From the NCBI GenBank assembly GCA_910574345.1, contig CAJSZV010000014.1, forward strand, positions 1 through 64,000: a stretch of 64,000 nt of DNA. The letters run 5' to 3'. The translations under genes and the position numbers were made by a program. The DNA comes from Clostridiaceae bacterium. Its GTDB lineage: Bacteria; Bacillota; Clostridia; Lachnospirales; Lachnospiraceae. Within the stretch, counting starts at the first letter, position 1. Each line of letters opens with the position of its first letter. Below, piece after piece: positions 42,863 to 52,294 of this stretch. Under the pieces are notes generated by a model, which was not told the DNA's origin, searched no databases, and was given only the letters and a program-made list of their open reading frames with translations.

Positions 42863-43944
42863 GCCTTATGTGCCTCCTCAAACTCTTCCATAAATGCAAC
42901 CAGCTTTTCCACGCCCTCAATCGGCATGGCATTATAAATGCTGGCCCTCATACCGCCTACGCTTCTGTGCCCCTTCAGATTTACAAATCCTGCTGCCTCC
43001 GCCTCTTTTACAAACAAGGCATCTAAGTCCTTATCCCCTGTGACAAAAGGAACATTCATGAGAGAGCGGTCCTTTTTCTCCACAGTTCCCTTAAAGAGAC
43101 TGTTATTGTCCAGATAATCATAGAGAATCTTCGCCTTTTTCTCATTATAGTCTTTCATGGCGGACAGGCCGCCTTTTGCCTTTAACCATTTAAATACCTT
43201 GCCGCAGATATAAATACCATATGCTGGCGGAGTATTGTACAGAGATTTGGCATCTGCATGAGTCTTGTACTGGCACATGGTGGGAGTGCCGGGAAGCACA
43301 TCTTCCGTAATCAGATCCTCTCTGATAATAACGATAACCACGCCTGCAGGACCTACATTCTTCTGAACGCCGCCGTAGATCACTCCGTATTTCGTCACAT
43401 CCACAGGTTCTGACAGGAAGCAGGAGGACACATCCGCCACCAGAGTTTTCCCCTTGGTATTGGGCAGTTCTTTAAACTTCGTTCCGTAAATGGTATTATT
43501 TTCACAGATATATACATAATCCGCATCCTCTGAGATGGGAAGATCGGAACAATCCGGAATATAACTGAAGGTCTTATCCTCGCTGGAAGCGACAGCGGTG
43601 GCCCTGCCATATTTTTGTGCTTCTTTGAACGCTTTCTTGGCCCACTGTCCGGTAATGATATAATCTGCCGCTCCGTGTTTCATAAGGTTCTGGGGAATCA
43701 TGGAAAACTGCAAATGGGCTCCTCCCTGTAAAAACAGCACTTTATAATTATCGGGAATTCCCATAAGCTCCCGAAGATCGGCTTCTGCCTCCTGAATAAT
43801 GGTCTCAAAAGGTTTGGAGCGGTGTGACATCTCCATCACCGACATCCCTGTTCCTTTGTAGTCCAGCATTTCTGCTGCTGCCTCTTTTAACACTTCCTCC
43901 GGCAATACTGCCGGTCCTGCTGAGAAATTGTACACTCTGCTCAT
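42859..43944 (-). CDS. serC: Phosphoserine aminotransferase
   Basis: This 361-residue PLP enzyme shows YNFSAGPAVLPEEVL at the N-terminus, the PLP lysine in YGGVQKNVGPAG and the conserved ending GGMRASIYNAMPIEGV. It makes phosphoserine from 3-phosphohydroxypyruvate and glutamate. Length is usual. It sits 29 bp after ilvB and overlaps serA, within the leuB-ilvD-ilvB-serC-serA operon. Confidence 0.95.
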   Translation of the reverse strand: MSRVYNFSAGPAVLPEEVLKEAAAEMLDYKGTGMSVMEMSHRSKPFETIIQEAEADLRELMGIPDNYKVLFLQGGAHLQFSMIPQNLMKHGAADYIITGQWAKKAFKEAQKYGRATAVASSEDKTFSYIPDCSDLPISEDADYVYICENNTIYGTKFKELPNTKGKTLVADVSSCFLSEPVDVTKYGVIYGGVQKNVGPAGVVIVIIREDLITEDVLPGTPTMCQYKTHADAKSLYNTPPAYGIYICGKVFKWLKAKGGLSAMKDYNEKKAKILYDYLDNNSLFKGTVEKKDRSLMNVPFVTGDKDLDALFVKEAEAAGFVNLKGHRSVGGMRASIYNAMPIEGVEKLVAFMEEFEEAHKA

Positions 43945-43973
43945 AGCTCGTTCCCCACTCTCCTCTGAATTTT

Positions 43974-45653
43974 TTACAATTTTAAATCTTTATCATCAAA
44001 TGCGTCCGAAATAGCCGCACCTGGAGATACCATTGGAAATACTTTATCGTCACAGTGGATCTGACAGTCGATAACCACTGGTATATTAAGGCTCATGGCT
44101 TCCTCAAGCACCGGCTTTAACTCCTCCTTTTTGGTCACCCGGCAGCCCTTAGCACCCATGGCTTCTGCTACTTTCACGAAATCCACATGATCATTCAATA
44201 TTGTATGTGAATAGCGCTTTCCATAGTACAGCGTCTGCCACTGACGCACCATCCCCAACACATGGTTATTGACCACTACCTGAATCACGGGGATATTATA
44301 TCTGGTTGCTGTGGCAATCTCGTTCATATTCATGCGGAAGCAGCCATCCCCTGCAATATTGAATACATATTTGTCCTTTTTACCCATCTTGGCCCCGATG
44401 GCGGCGCCCAGGCCATAGCCCATGGTTCCAAGGCCACCGGAGGTTAGAAGGGTATGGGGATTCTTATACTTATAATACTGTGCCGCCCACATCTGGTGCT
44501 GGCCTACCTCGGTGACAATAATTGCATCGCCCTTTGTCACCTCATAGATGGCCTCCACCACTGCCGGACCTGTCAGAATGTCTTTATTATAATTTAATGG
44601 ATACATGTCTTTCAGGCGTTCAATATGGCTGATCCATTCGTCATGATTCTGAGGATCCAGACGGGCGTTTAATTTCCTTAAAATCACTTTCAGGTCGCCG
44701 ATGACGCTGGCATCTGTCCGCACATTCTTGTTAATCTCCGCCGCGTCGATATCCAACTGGAGGATCCTGGCATTCTTGGCGAATTTGGCCGTGTTTCCGG
44801 TGACACGGTCGCTGAACCTGGCTCCCAGGACAATAAGAAGGTCACACTCCGTGATGCCAAAGTTGGAAGTCTTGGTTCCATGCATTCCCACCATACCAGT
44901 GTACAGTTCATCCGTACCGTCAAAGGCGCCTTTGCCCATAAGGCTGTCCGCCACAGGGGCATGGACCTTCTTTGCAAAAAGCCGCACTTCATCTGCCGCA
45001 TCCGCCAGATTGGCTCCGCCGCCTACGAAAATAAAAGGCTTCTGGGAATTCTTGATCATCATAAGGGCCAGTTCCAAATCCTCTTCCTCAATGGTGTCAG
45101 ACTGTCTCGGCACCGCCTCCGGTTCCTGATACTCGTAATCATAGGAATTGGCGGTCACATCCTTGGTAATATCCACCAGAACCGGACCTGGACGGCCTGA
45201 CTTGGCGATAACAAAGGCTCTCCTGATCACGGACGCCAGTTTGGTAATATCTTTTACAATAAAGTTATACTTGGTAATAGGCATGGTAACGCCGGCAATA
45301 TCAATCTCCTGGAAGCTGTCCCGCCCCAGAAGGCTTACTCCCACATTACAGGTAATGGCAACTATGGGTATGGAATCCATATATGCCGTTGCAATTCCCG
45401 TCACCAGATTGGTGGCCCCAGGCCCCGAAGTAGCCAGGCATACGCCTACCTTTCCCGTCGCCCTGGCATAGCCGTCAGCCGCATGGGCCGCTCCCTGCTC
45501 ATGAGAAGTCAGGATATGGGTGATCTCATCCTGATGCTTGTAAAGAGCATCATAAATATTTAAAATCGAGCCGCCTGGATACCCGAACACCGTGTCCACA
45601 CCCTGTTCTTTCAGGCACTCTACTACAATCTCTGCTCCTGTCAAAATTTGCAT
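43974..45653 (-). CDS. ilvB: Acetolactate synthase large subunit
   Basis: This 559-residue thiamine diphosphate enzyme has the N-terminal glutamate motif (DTVFGYPGGSILNIYDAL), the FAD-associated middle domain and the ThDP motif GDGCFRMNMNEIATATRYNIPVIQVVVNN. It condenses pyruvate (or with 2-oxobutyrate) in valine, leucine and isoleucine synthesis. The regulatory small subunit ilvN is not next to it nor in this window. It lies 48 bp after ilvD with AAAGGAGAG. Confidence 0.95.
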   Translation of the reverse strand: MQILTGAEIVVECLKEQGVDTVFGYPGGSILNIYDALYKHQDEITHILTSHEQGAAHAADGYARATGKVGVCLATSGPGATNLVTGIATAYMDSIPIVAITCNVGVSLLGRDSFQEIDIAGVTMPITKYNFIVKDITKLASVIRRAFVIAKSGRPGPVLVDITKDVTANSYDYEYQEPEAVPRQSDTIEEEDLELALMMIKNSQKPFIFVGGGANLADAADEVRLFAKKVHAPVADSLMGKGAFDGTDELYTGMVGMHGTKTSNFGITECDLLIVLGARFSDRVTGNTAKFAKNARILQLDIDAAEINKNVRTDASVIGDLKVILRKLNARLDPQNHDEWISHIERLKDMYPLNYNKDILTGPAVVEAIYEVTKGDAIIVTEVGQHQMWAAQYYKYKNPHTLLTSGGLGTMGYGLGAAIGAKMGKKDKYVFNIAGDGCFRMNMNEIATATRYNIPVIQVVVNNHVLGMVRQWQTLYYGKRYSHTILNDHVDFVKVAEAMGAKGCRVTKKEELKPVLEEAMSLNIPVVIDCQIHCDDKVFPMVSPGAAISDAFDDKDLKL

Positions 45654-45701
45654 GGGGTCCTCTCTCCTTTATGTGTGTATCGTTCTATGTATGGAATCCC
45701 T

Positions 45702-47360
45702 CTAATCCTCCAGCACAGCCCCTCTGTCGGCGCTGGTTACTGATTTTCTGTATCGTTTTAAGTATCCGCTTACTTCTTTTGTCTTGGGAGTCCAGTCTGC
45801 GCGGCGTTTTGCCAGTTCCTCATCAGACACTTTCATGTTGATGGTATTGGCGTCAATATCAATGGAGATGATATCTCCTTCCTCTATCAAACCGATGGGA
45901 CCCCCTGCAGCGGCCTCCGGACTCACATGGCCAATGGAGGCGCCTCTGGAAGCGCCGCTGAAACGTCCGTCCGTGATCAGGGCTACAGAGGAACCTAAGC
46001 CCATTCCGGCAATGGCGGATGTGGGATTTAACATTTCTCTCATGCCGGGACCGCCTTTAGGTCCTTCGTAACGGATCACCACTACATCTCCAGCCACAAT
46101 CTTACCGCCTTTGATGGCAGCGATGGCGTCTTCCTCGCAGTCAAACACTCTGGCAGGCCCCTCATGCTTTAACATCTCAGGAACAACTGCGGAGCGTTTT
46201 ACCACACAGGAATCAGGTGCTAAGTTGCCTCTTAAGACAGCGATGCCGCCGGTCTTGGAGTAGGGATTCTCCACTGTACGGATAACTTCCGGATTCTTAT
46301 TTGTACATCCCTTAATATTCTCTCCCACCGTCTTTCCTGTAACAGTCATGCAGTCCAGGTTCAGAAGGCCCAGTTTTGCAATCTCATTCATAACTGCATA
46401 AATCCCGCCGGCCTCGTTCAGATCTTCCATATATGTAGGCCCTGCCGGTGCCAGATGGCACAGATTTGGAGTCTTTGCGCTGATCTCATTGGCGATATCT
46501 ACGTTGATCTCCACACCTGCCTCATGGGCAATAGCCGGAAGATGAAGCATGCTGTTGGTACTGCAGCCAAGAGCCATATCCATGGTCAGGGCGTTGTAAA
46601 AAGCATCCTTTGTCATAATATCTCTCGGACAGATATTTTTCTTCAGCATATCCATAACAGCCATGCCTGCATGCTTGGCCAGACGAATTCTCTCTGAATA
46701 TACCGCCGGAACCGTGCCGTTGCCCTGAAGGCCCATACCCAGGACTTCTGTCAGGCAGTTCATACTGTTGGCCGTATACATACCGGAACAGGAGCCGCAG
46801 GTAGGACATACCTTGCACTCAAATTCCTCTACGTCTTCTTCCGTCATAATCCCCGCTGCATAAGAGCCAACTGCCTCAAACATACTGGACAGGCTTCTCT
46901 TTTCTCCCTTGACACGTCCGGCAAGCATGGGACCTCCGCTAACAAACACTGTAGGAATATTGAGACGGGCCGCAGCCATAAGAAGCCCCGGCACATTCTT
47001 GTCGCAGTTAGGAACCATAACCAGGGCATCAAACTGGTGAGCGATGGCCATACATTCCGTGGAATCAGCGATTAAATCCCTGGTCACCAGGGAATACTTC
47101 ATTCCCTCATGTCCCATGGCAATACCGTCGCACACGGCAATAGCCGGGAACACAATGGGGGTTCCTCCTGCCATAGCCACCCCCTGCTTTACAGCCTCCA
47201 CAATTTTATCCAGATTCATATGGCCCGGTACTATCTCGTTATAGGAACTGACCACACCCACCAACGGCCTTGCCAGTTCCTCCTCGGTCAGTCCAAGGGC
47301 ACGGTATAGAGACCTGGCCGGTGCCTGCTGCATTCCTGATTTTGCATTGTCACTTCTCAT
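45702..47360 (-). CDS. ilvD: Dihydroxy-acid dehydratase
   Basis: This 552-residue Fe-S enzyme carries [12 protein letters not shown] and [17 protein letters not shown] (cluster cysteines) and the C-terminal [15 protein letters not shown] block. It dehydrates dihydroxy acids to 2-keto acids in branched-chain amino acid synthesis. Length matches the family. It follows leuB by 36 bp and shares its promoter. Confidence 0.97.
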   Translation of the reverse strand: MRSDNAKSGMQQAPARSLYRALGLTEEELARPLVGVVSSYNEIVPGHMNLDKIVEAVKQGVAMAGGTPIVFPAIAVCDGIAMGHEGMKYSLVTRDLIADSTECMAIAHQFDALVMVPNCDKNVPGLLMAAARLNIPTVFVSGGPMLAGRVKGEKRSLSSMFEAVGSYAAGIMTEEDVEEFECKVCPTCGSCSGMYTANSMNCLTEVLGMGLQGNGTVPAVYSERIRLAKHAGMAVMDMLKKNICPRDIMTKDAFYNALTMDMALGCSTNSMLHLPAIAHEAGVEINVDIANEISAKTPNLCHLAPAGPTYMEDLNEAGGIYAVMNEIAKLGLLNLDCMTVTGKTVGENIKGCTNKNPEVIRTVENPYSKTGGIAVLRGNLAPDSCVVKRSAVVPEMLKHEGPARVFDCEEDAIAAIKGGKIVAGDVVVIRYEGPKGGPGMREMLNPTSAIAGMGLGSSVALITDGRFSGASRGASIGHVSPEAAAGGPIGLIEEGDIISIDIDANTINMKVSDEELAKRRADWTPKTKEVSGYLKRYRKSVTSADRGAVLED

Positions 47361-47396
47361 AATGACTCCTCCTTGATATTAGATTCCTGCCTGTAT

Positions 47397-48482
47397 TCAC
47401 TTCACTGCCGCCGCTACCAGATCACCCATCCGGGTTGTTCCCACTTTCGTGCAGCCCTCTGCCCAGATGTCTCCCGTACGGTATCCATCCTCTAAAACCT
47501 TTTGCACCGCCTTTTCTATGGCTGCCGCTTCTTTATCCAAATCGAAGGAATACCGAAGCATCATAGCAGCGGAGAGAATGGTGGCGATGGGGTTCGCCAG
47601 ATCTTTGCCTGCAATATCCGGTGCGGAACCATGGCTTGGCTCGTAAAGTCCGAACTTGCTTTCATTTAAACTGGCGGAAGACAGCATGCCGATGGAACCG
47701 GTTATCATACTGGCCTCATCAGACAAGATGTCGCCGAACATATTCTCTGTAAGAATCACATCAAACTGTCCCGGATTCATCACCAGCTGCATGGCGCAGT
47801 TGTCCACCAGCATATGGGAAAGCTCCACTTCCGGATAATCCTTTGCCACCTCTTCCGTCACCTTTCTCCAAAGTCTGGAAGAATCCAGCACATTGGCTTT
47901 GTCTACGCTGGTGACTTTCTTTCTTCTCTTCATGGCAATGTCAAATGCCTTCACTGCGATACGGCGAATTTCCTTCTCATTATAAGTCAGGGTATCCACT
48001 GCCGTCAAAACTCCGTCTACCTCTTTTGTATGCCGCTCTCCAAAATACAGCCCTCCGGTCAGCTCCCGCATGATCACCATATTAAACCCGTCTCCGATGA
48101 TATCCCGCCTCAGAGGGCAGGCCTGTGCCAGTTCTTTGTACAGATAAGCTGGGCGGATATTGGCAAAGAGATTTAAGCCCTTACGGATAGCCAGAAGACC
48201 TGCCTCTGGCCTTAAGTTGGGCGCCGCATCGTACCATCTGGAATTCCCTACATCGCCGCCTACGGCGCCCAGAAGCACTGCATCGCTTTTCTTAGCCGCC
48301 TCCAGGGCTTCCTCTGTCAGCGGTACCCCGTAGGCATCAATGGAGCAGCCGCCCATAAGAATCTCCGTATACTGAAAAGAATGCCCGAATACCTGCCCTA
48401 TCTTGTCCAGAACCTTGCATGCCTCCCTTACAATCTCCGGCCCTATGCCGTCTCCCGGTATGGTGACTATCTTACAATCCAT
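47397..48482 (-). CDS. leuB: 3-isopropylmalate dehydrogenase
   Basis: This 361-residue enzyme opens [15 protein letters not shown] and has the signature [26 protein letters not shown] plus the conserved [18 protein letters not shown]. It oxidatively decarboxylates 3-isopropylmalate in leucine synthesis. The start at 48482 is set by GGGGAGAAAAAGG and family length; an upstream in-frame ATG would add a basic, non-conserved extension. It is first in the operon. leuA, leuC and leuD are absent from the window. Confidence 0.96.
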   Translation of the reverse strand: MDCKIVTIPGDGIGPEIVREACKVLDKIGQVFGHSFQYTEILMGGCSIDAYGVPLTEEALEAAKKSDAVLLGAVGGDVGNSRWYDAAPNLRPEAGLLAIRKGLNLFANIRPAYLYKELAQACPLRRDIIGDGFNMVIMRELTGGLYFGERHTKEVDGVLTAVDTLTYNEKEIRRIAVKAFDIAMKRRKKVTSVDKANVLDSSRLWRKVTEEVAKDYPEVELSHMLVDNCAMQLVMNPGQFDVILTENMFGDILSDEASMITGSIGMLSSASLNESKFGLYEPSHGSAPDIAGKDLANPIATILSAAMMLRYSFDLDKEAAAIEKAVQKVLEDGYRTGDIWAEGCTKVGTTRMGDLVAAAVK

Positions 48483-48558
48483 GTCCTTTTTCTCCCCTTT
48501 TGCTCTTCTATCGCTAAAATACAGTCCTTTTCTTCCCGGACTGCAATTGTTTCTCTTC

Positions 48559-48587
48559 ATCATATCTCATTTGGGCCGAGATTTCAA
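48559..48587 (-). promoter_or_regulatory. Promoter of the leuB-ilvD-ilvB-serC-serA operon
   Basis: The minus strand has TTGAAA, 17 bp, TATGAT. The start point near 48552 gives a leader of about 70 bases with a short GCAGTCC/GGACTG hairpin but no T-box and no leucine-rich leader peptide. Confidence 0.75.
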
Positions 48588-48650
48588 TAATCTATGATAA
48601 ATTATCCTAAAGATATTTGGAATTTTTGGCATAACCTGGAGGTATGGGAT

Positions 48651-48691
48651 AAAAGAAACGAACCCTCAGCAGCAACTACTGAAAGTTCGTT
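48651..48691 (-). terminator. Terminator after the GntP permease
   Basis: On the minus strand AACGAAC and GTTCGTT pair, with a second inner pairing TCAG/CTGA, followed by TCTTTT. It isolates the permease from leuB. Confidence 0.75.
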
Positions 48692-48719
48692 CTTATAGGT
48701 AAATCTTTTAACCAGACTG

Positions 48720-50153
48720 TCAGATAATCCCAACCAAACTCCCTGCCATAAGCATAATCATGTCGCACACAGCACCGATCATTGCCATAGGAGACACATA
48801 TTTCAGGTACTGAGGAAGATCTACATTGAACACCTCCTGGCACATCCAGCAGCCCGAATCATTGACATGGCCGAACATCATGGTTCCTAGTCCGATTGCC
48901 AGAGTTACGGCTACAGGGGATAAGCCTAAGGCTGCCATAATAGGCATGCAGATGCCGGCAGCCGCCATACCTGCCGTTGCCATGGAACCGGCGGCTGCGC
49001 GCATAACAGCAGATATGATGAACGGAATCAGGATCATGGGTATACCGGAATTAGCCACCATATCGGCGATCTCGGAAACCACGGGCTGGCTGGACAAGAT
49101 AGAGGCAAAAGCAGCTCCCATTGCCGTGACCAAGAGCACCATTGCAGACACATCAATGGCTCTTTTCACCCAGTTTCCCATTCCCAGTTCCAGAAGGGAT
49201 GCCTTTTCACCGATAGGTTCCGTCTGGTTGGCATTGCGAAGCATCTTGCCTTTGATCTTTGTGTTAGTCAAAAGCAGAATAATAATACCGATGAGCATAG
49301 CCAAGGACTTATTGCCGATCACATTGGCCACTGCCAAAATGGGACTTTCTTTTGGAAGAACCATACTGCAGATAGAAGCCAAAGTGATAAGACCTGCCGG
49401 AACCAGCAAAGGCAGAAAAGCTACCAGGGCATTGGGAAGTCCTTCTTCATGAATCAGCAGTTCTTCCACAGTTGCACTTTCCCCTACCGGTTCAATTCCC
49501 ACGGTAAACTCAGGCTTTGGCTCCGCATAAGAAGCATTCTTTGTCATCCACCCGATCGTAAGAAAGTAAGTAACTAAAAGGGAGGCCAGACAGATCAAAA
49601 TTCCCCAGAAAATCACCATGCCCACGTCTGCCCCCAGCATAATGGCGATAGCCAGAATTCCCGCTGAAGGCGGCACCACACCGTGGGTAAACCACACCGC
49701 CGCGATGACATAGCTGGTCACGACTGTCATATTCATATTCTTACGCTTTGCAATGGTTGCCGCAATGGGCGCTGTCAGAAGCTGGGAGATATCCCCAAAC
49801 ACGGAAATAGCCATAACAAATGCCGTCAGGGCCGGAGCCAGTTCCAGACGTTTCCCCTTAAACAGTTTTACAAAAAAGTTGCTGATAGCCACTGCCGCCC
49901 CGGAATCCTGAACGCCCATGGCAAGAATGGCGCCAAAGAGTACGGGCAGACCGATATTTCCTAAAGAATTACCGAATGCCCCTGTAATGGCATTGAGACC
50001 ATCCATGACGGAAGAGCCAAAAAATACGGCCAGGGCCAGAGCAGTAAAAAACAGAGCCATAAAACTATTCATTTTCAGTTTCAGAGTCAGCAGCAATAAA
50101 ATACCAATAGCCACAATGAGTGCAATCATATATACAACCGGCGTCATAGTCAT
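48720..50153 (-). CDS. GntP-family gluconate/organic-acid permease
   Basis: This 477-residue protein has about 12-14 membrane segments. Family-typical stretches are GLPVLFGAILAMGVQDSGAA, VFGDISQLLTAPIAATIAKR, GVVPPSAGILAIAIMLGADVG and MMFGHVNDSGCWMCQEVF. GntP proteins take up gluconate and related sugar acids with protons. It lies 14 bp after an enolase-superfamily gene, so its substrate is probably a sugar acid that the enzyme dehydrates. Confidence 0.9.
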   Translation of the reverse strand: MTMTPVVYMIALIVAIGILLLLTLKLKMNSFMALFFTALALAVFFGSSVMDGLNAITGAFGNSLGNIGLPVLFGAILAMGVQDSGAAVAISNFFVKLFKGKRLELAPALTAFVMAISVFGDISQLLTAPIAATIAKRKNMNMTVVTSYVIAAVWFTHGVVPPSAGILAIAIMLGADVGMVIFWGILICLASLLVTYFLTIGWMTKNASYAEPKPEFTVGIEPVGESATVEELLIHEEGLPNALVAFLPLLVPAGLITLASICSMVLPKESPILAVANVIGNKSLAMLIGIIILLLTNTKIKGKMLRNANQTEPIGEKASLLELGMGNWVKRAIDVSAMVLLVTAMGAAFASILSSQPVVSEIADMVANSGIPMILIPFIISAVMRAAAGSMATAGMAAAGICMPIMAALGLSPVAVTLAIGLGTMMFGHVNDSGCWMCQEVFNVDLPQYLKYVSPMAMIGAVCDMIMLMAGSLVGII

Positions 50154-50167
50154 TTCTCCTCCTATAT

Positions 50168-51340
50168 TTAAAATACCTGAATTTTTTCCACTGCGTCCCA
50201 GTCAATCTCTATACCAAGGCCCGGCAGCTGCGGCACATAAAATTTCATATGTTCATCATGTTCAAAAGGCGTCTTCAAAACACCTGTTTTCAGGAAATTG
50301 TCATTTTCCTCACTCTCTATAGCTTCCGTGTTGGGGAAGCCTGCCGCCAGCTGCAGACTTGCTGCAAAATGGATGGCCGAACCAAAAGAATGAAGGGAAA
50401 CCGGCTTTGAGAACCCCTGGGCCGCCAGACCGATCTTTCTCAGTTCAGAGATGCCGCCGCCCCAGCCCACATCGGGCTGTACGATATCCATAGCGTTCTC
50501 CTTCATAAGATTCACAAAATTTCTGCACCCTTGGGTCGTCTCATATCCCATAAGAGAAATATCAAGAAGTTCCCGTCGTATCTGCTTAAGCCCTTCCACA
50601 TCTTCGAACAGAATAGGCTCCTCCAGCCAATTAAGTCCCGCCTTGTGGAAATCCTCCGACGCACGAAGCACTTCCTCCACCGGCCATGCGGCATTAATAT
50701 CCGCGGCAAGGCGCCCTTCCTTTCCCATAATCTCACGAACAGTCCGGATTCTATCCATATCCTCCCCATAAGTCACGGAAAAATCTTTGCTCTGTGTATA
50801 CCGCACCGCATTACCAGTAATCTCAGGATTCCGTCCGATTTTGATCTTAATATCCCGGTACCCTTTTTTCTTATACCCTTCCACTTCCCTTTTCAGACCG
50901 TCCAGATCTTTTCCCGGCGCATAGAAGCCTCCGCTGGCATATGCCGGCACCTTATCCTGGTGGGCTCCCAGTAATTTGCTAACCGGTAAGCCTGCCGCCT
51001 TTCCCAGAATATCCCAAAGGGCAATGTCAATCCCGCTGATACATCCCATAACCAGTCCATTCCGCCCGTTTGGAACATTTCTCCAATACATTTTCTGCCA
51101 GAGGAGCTCAATATCTGTAGGATCCTCCCCTATAACAGCCGGTGCCAGCTGCTCCTCCACAATGTGTTTGGCAATGAGCAGAGGGCTCCCGTAGCAGAAC
51201 GCCTCGCCGATTCCCGTAATTTTCTTATCCGTCTCAATCTTAATCCACAAAGCCTGCCTCACCCTGCACACGGACATGGCGTCGCTCATAACCGGACACT
51301 CCCAACGCATGCCAATTGCTTTCACACTCACAATCTTCAT
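50168..51340 (-). CDS. Mandelate racemase-type enolase superfamily enzyme (sugar-acid dehydratase-like)
   Basis: This 390-residue enzyme has the MR-subgroup layout. The KxK base is K165/K167 in DIKIKIG. Metal ligands are D214 (ADIN), E240 or E241 (WLEEP) and E267 (GYET). D290 (VQPDVGWGG) and H317 (LHSFG) form the Asp-His dyad. It abstracts an alpha-proton from a carboxylate and probably dehydrates an aldonate or aldarate; racemisation is the alternative. The start at 51340 follows GGAGGGG. It pairs with the GntP permease. Its likely regulator, the divergent LysR gene, is broken. Confidence 0.88.
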   Translation of the reverse strand: MKIVSVKAIGMRWECPVMSDAMSVCRVRQALWIKIETDKKITGIGEAFCYGSPLLIAKHIVEEQLAPAVIGEDPTDIELLWQKMYWRNVPNGRNGLVMGCISGIDIALWDILGKAAGLPVSKLLGAHQDKVPAYASGGFYAPGKDLDGLKREVEGYKKKGYRDIKIKIGRNPEITGNAVRYTQSKDFSVTYGEDMDRIRTVREIMGKEGRLAADINAAWPVEEVLRASEDFHKAGLNWLEEPILFEDVEGLKQIRRELLDISLMGYETTQGCRNFVNLMKENAMDIVQPDVGWGGGISELRKIGLAAQGFSKPVSLHSFGSAIHFAASLQLAAGFPNTEAIESEENDNFLKTGVLKTPFEHDEHMKFYVPQLPGLGIEIDWDAVEKIQVF

Positions 51341-51580
51341 GTTAAATCCCCTCCTGTCCTTCTCTTTCGGGTTTCCCATATCCGGTGCTACAGGTTCCCG
51401 GTATTCCTATTTATAAAAAAATTATAAACTGAGGGGGAGCAGAAGACAAATTATTAAAATTGAATGTGGGAATTAGTAAAAATAAAGTTGAATGGAAAAG
51501 ATTAATTTGTAAAAAACATATATAGGAATTAAAATATAAGAAAACAGGATGTGCAAAACAGACAATGAGGAGAATTCATT

Positions 51581-52272
51581 ATGGATTTGCGATATTTGGA
51601 ATACATTGTTGAAATAGCGAACCAACACAGTATTTCCCGGGCGGCGGACAGTCTTTTTATTACTCAATCCAACCTAAGCCAATATCTTGGCAGACTGGAA
51701 GAAGAGCTGGGAATCAAACTGTTTGACCGGAAACGAAATGATATGACACTTACTATGGCAGGCAGACTCTATGTTGACGCCTGCCGTGACATACTGCTGA
51801 AAAAACGGGACTTGTATAATCAGATTTCAGATATTGCCCAAGCAAAAACAGGCAGTTTTTCTGTCGGCATTACGCCTCAGTGGGGAGCCGCAGCCTTTTC
51901 ACGGATCATCGGATCCTTTAAAAAGGCTTACCCTAATATTCATGTCTCAGTCCTGGAAGAGACAGCAGAACCCCTGACCTACGCTCTCCAGGACGGACAG
52001 ATCGATATGGCAATTATCCCTTTGGCCAACCCTTCCGCCCTCCCGCCTCCCTGTTCATGGTGGAAGAACAATTGGGAGCAACCTTTGTCCCTGTCTCCTG
52101 TGCCACCGCCTCCGACAAGATTCAGTATGCCCATGTGTCTCCCTCCGTTCAGTGGTTTGTAGCCATCGCCTTCCGCAAGAGCTTCACACCCAGACAGTCT
52201 GAGGAATACTTTATACAGCTTGCTCAAAAGTTTTATGATAATTCCTACAGTATAATCATGCCCGAACTCTAA
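51581..52272 (+). pseudogene. Broken LysR-family regulator
   Basis: The first part is a normal LysR N-terminus (winged helix MDLRYLEYIVEIANQHSISRAAD; NLSQYLGRLEEELGIKLFDR; effector domain to IDMAIIPLANPSAL). The frame then becomes non-protein-like (PPPCSWWKNNWEQ) and stops at 52162. The true C-terminus resumes in another frame from about 52049 (LFMVEEQLGATFVPVSCA to IIMPEL, stop 52272). Together they total about 228 residues against 290-300 for the family, so roughly 60-80 residues plus the frame were lost. It is divergent from the sugar-acid genes, which may now be unregulated. Confidence 0.85.
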
Positions 52273-52294
52273 AAGAGTCCGGGCATGTTTTTTT
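52257..52294 (+). terminator. Terminator of the LysR pseudogene
   Basis: CATGCCCG and CGGGCATG plus inner ACTCT/AGAGT form a long stem followed by seven T. It overlaps the former stop codon. Confidence 0.85.

Noticed and set aside
48483-48558. Leucine leader peptide or T-box ahead of leuB
   Set aside because: The in-frame upstream ATG encodes a basic stretch without leucine runs, and there is no GGTGGTACC-type motif; the hairpin has a stem of only six or seven pairs.
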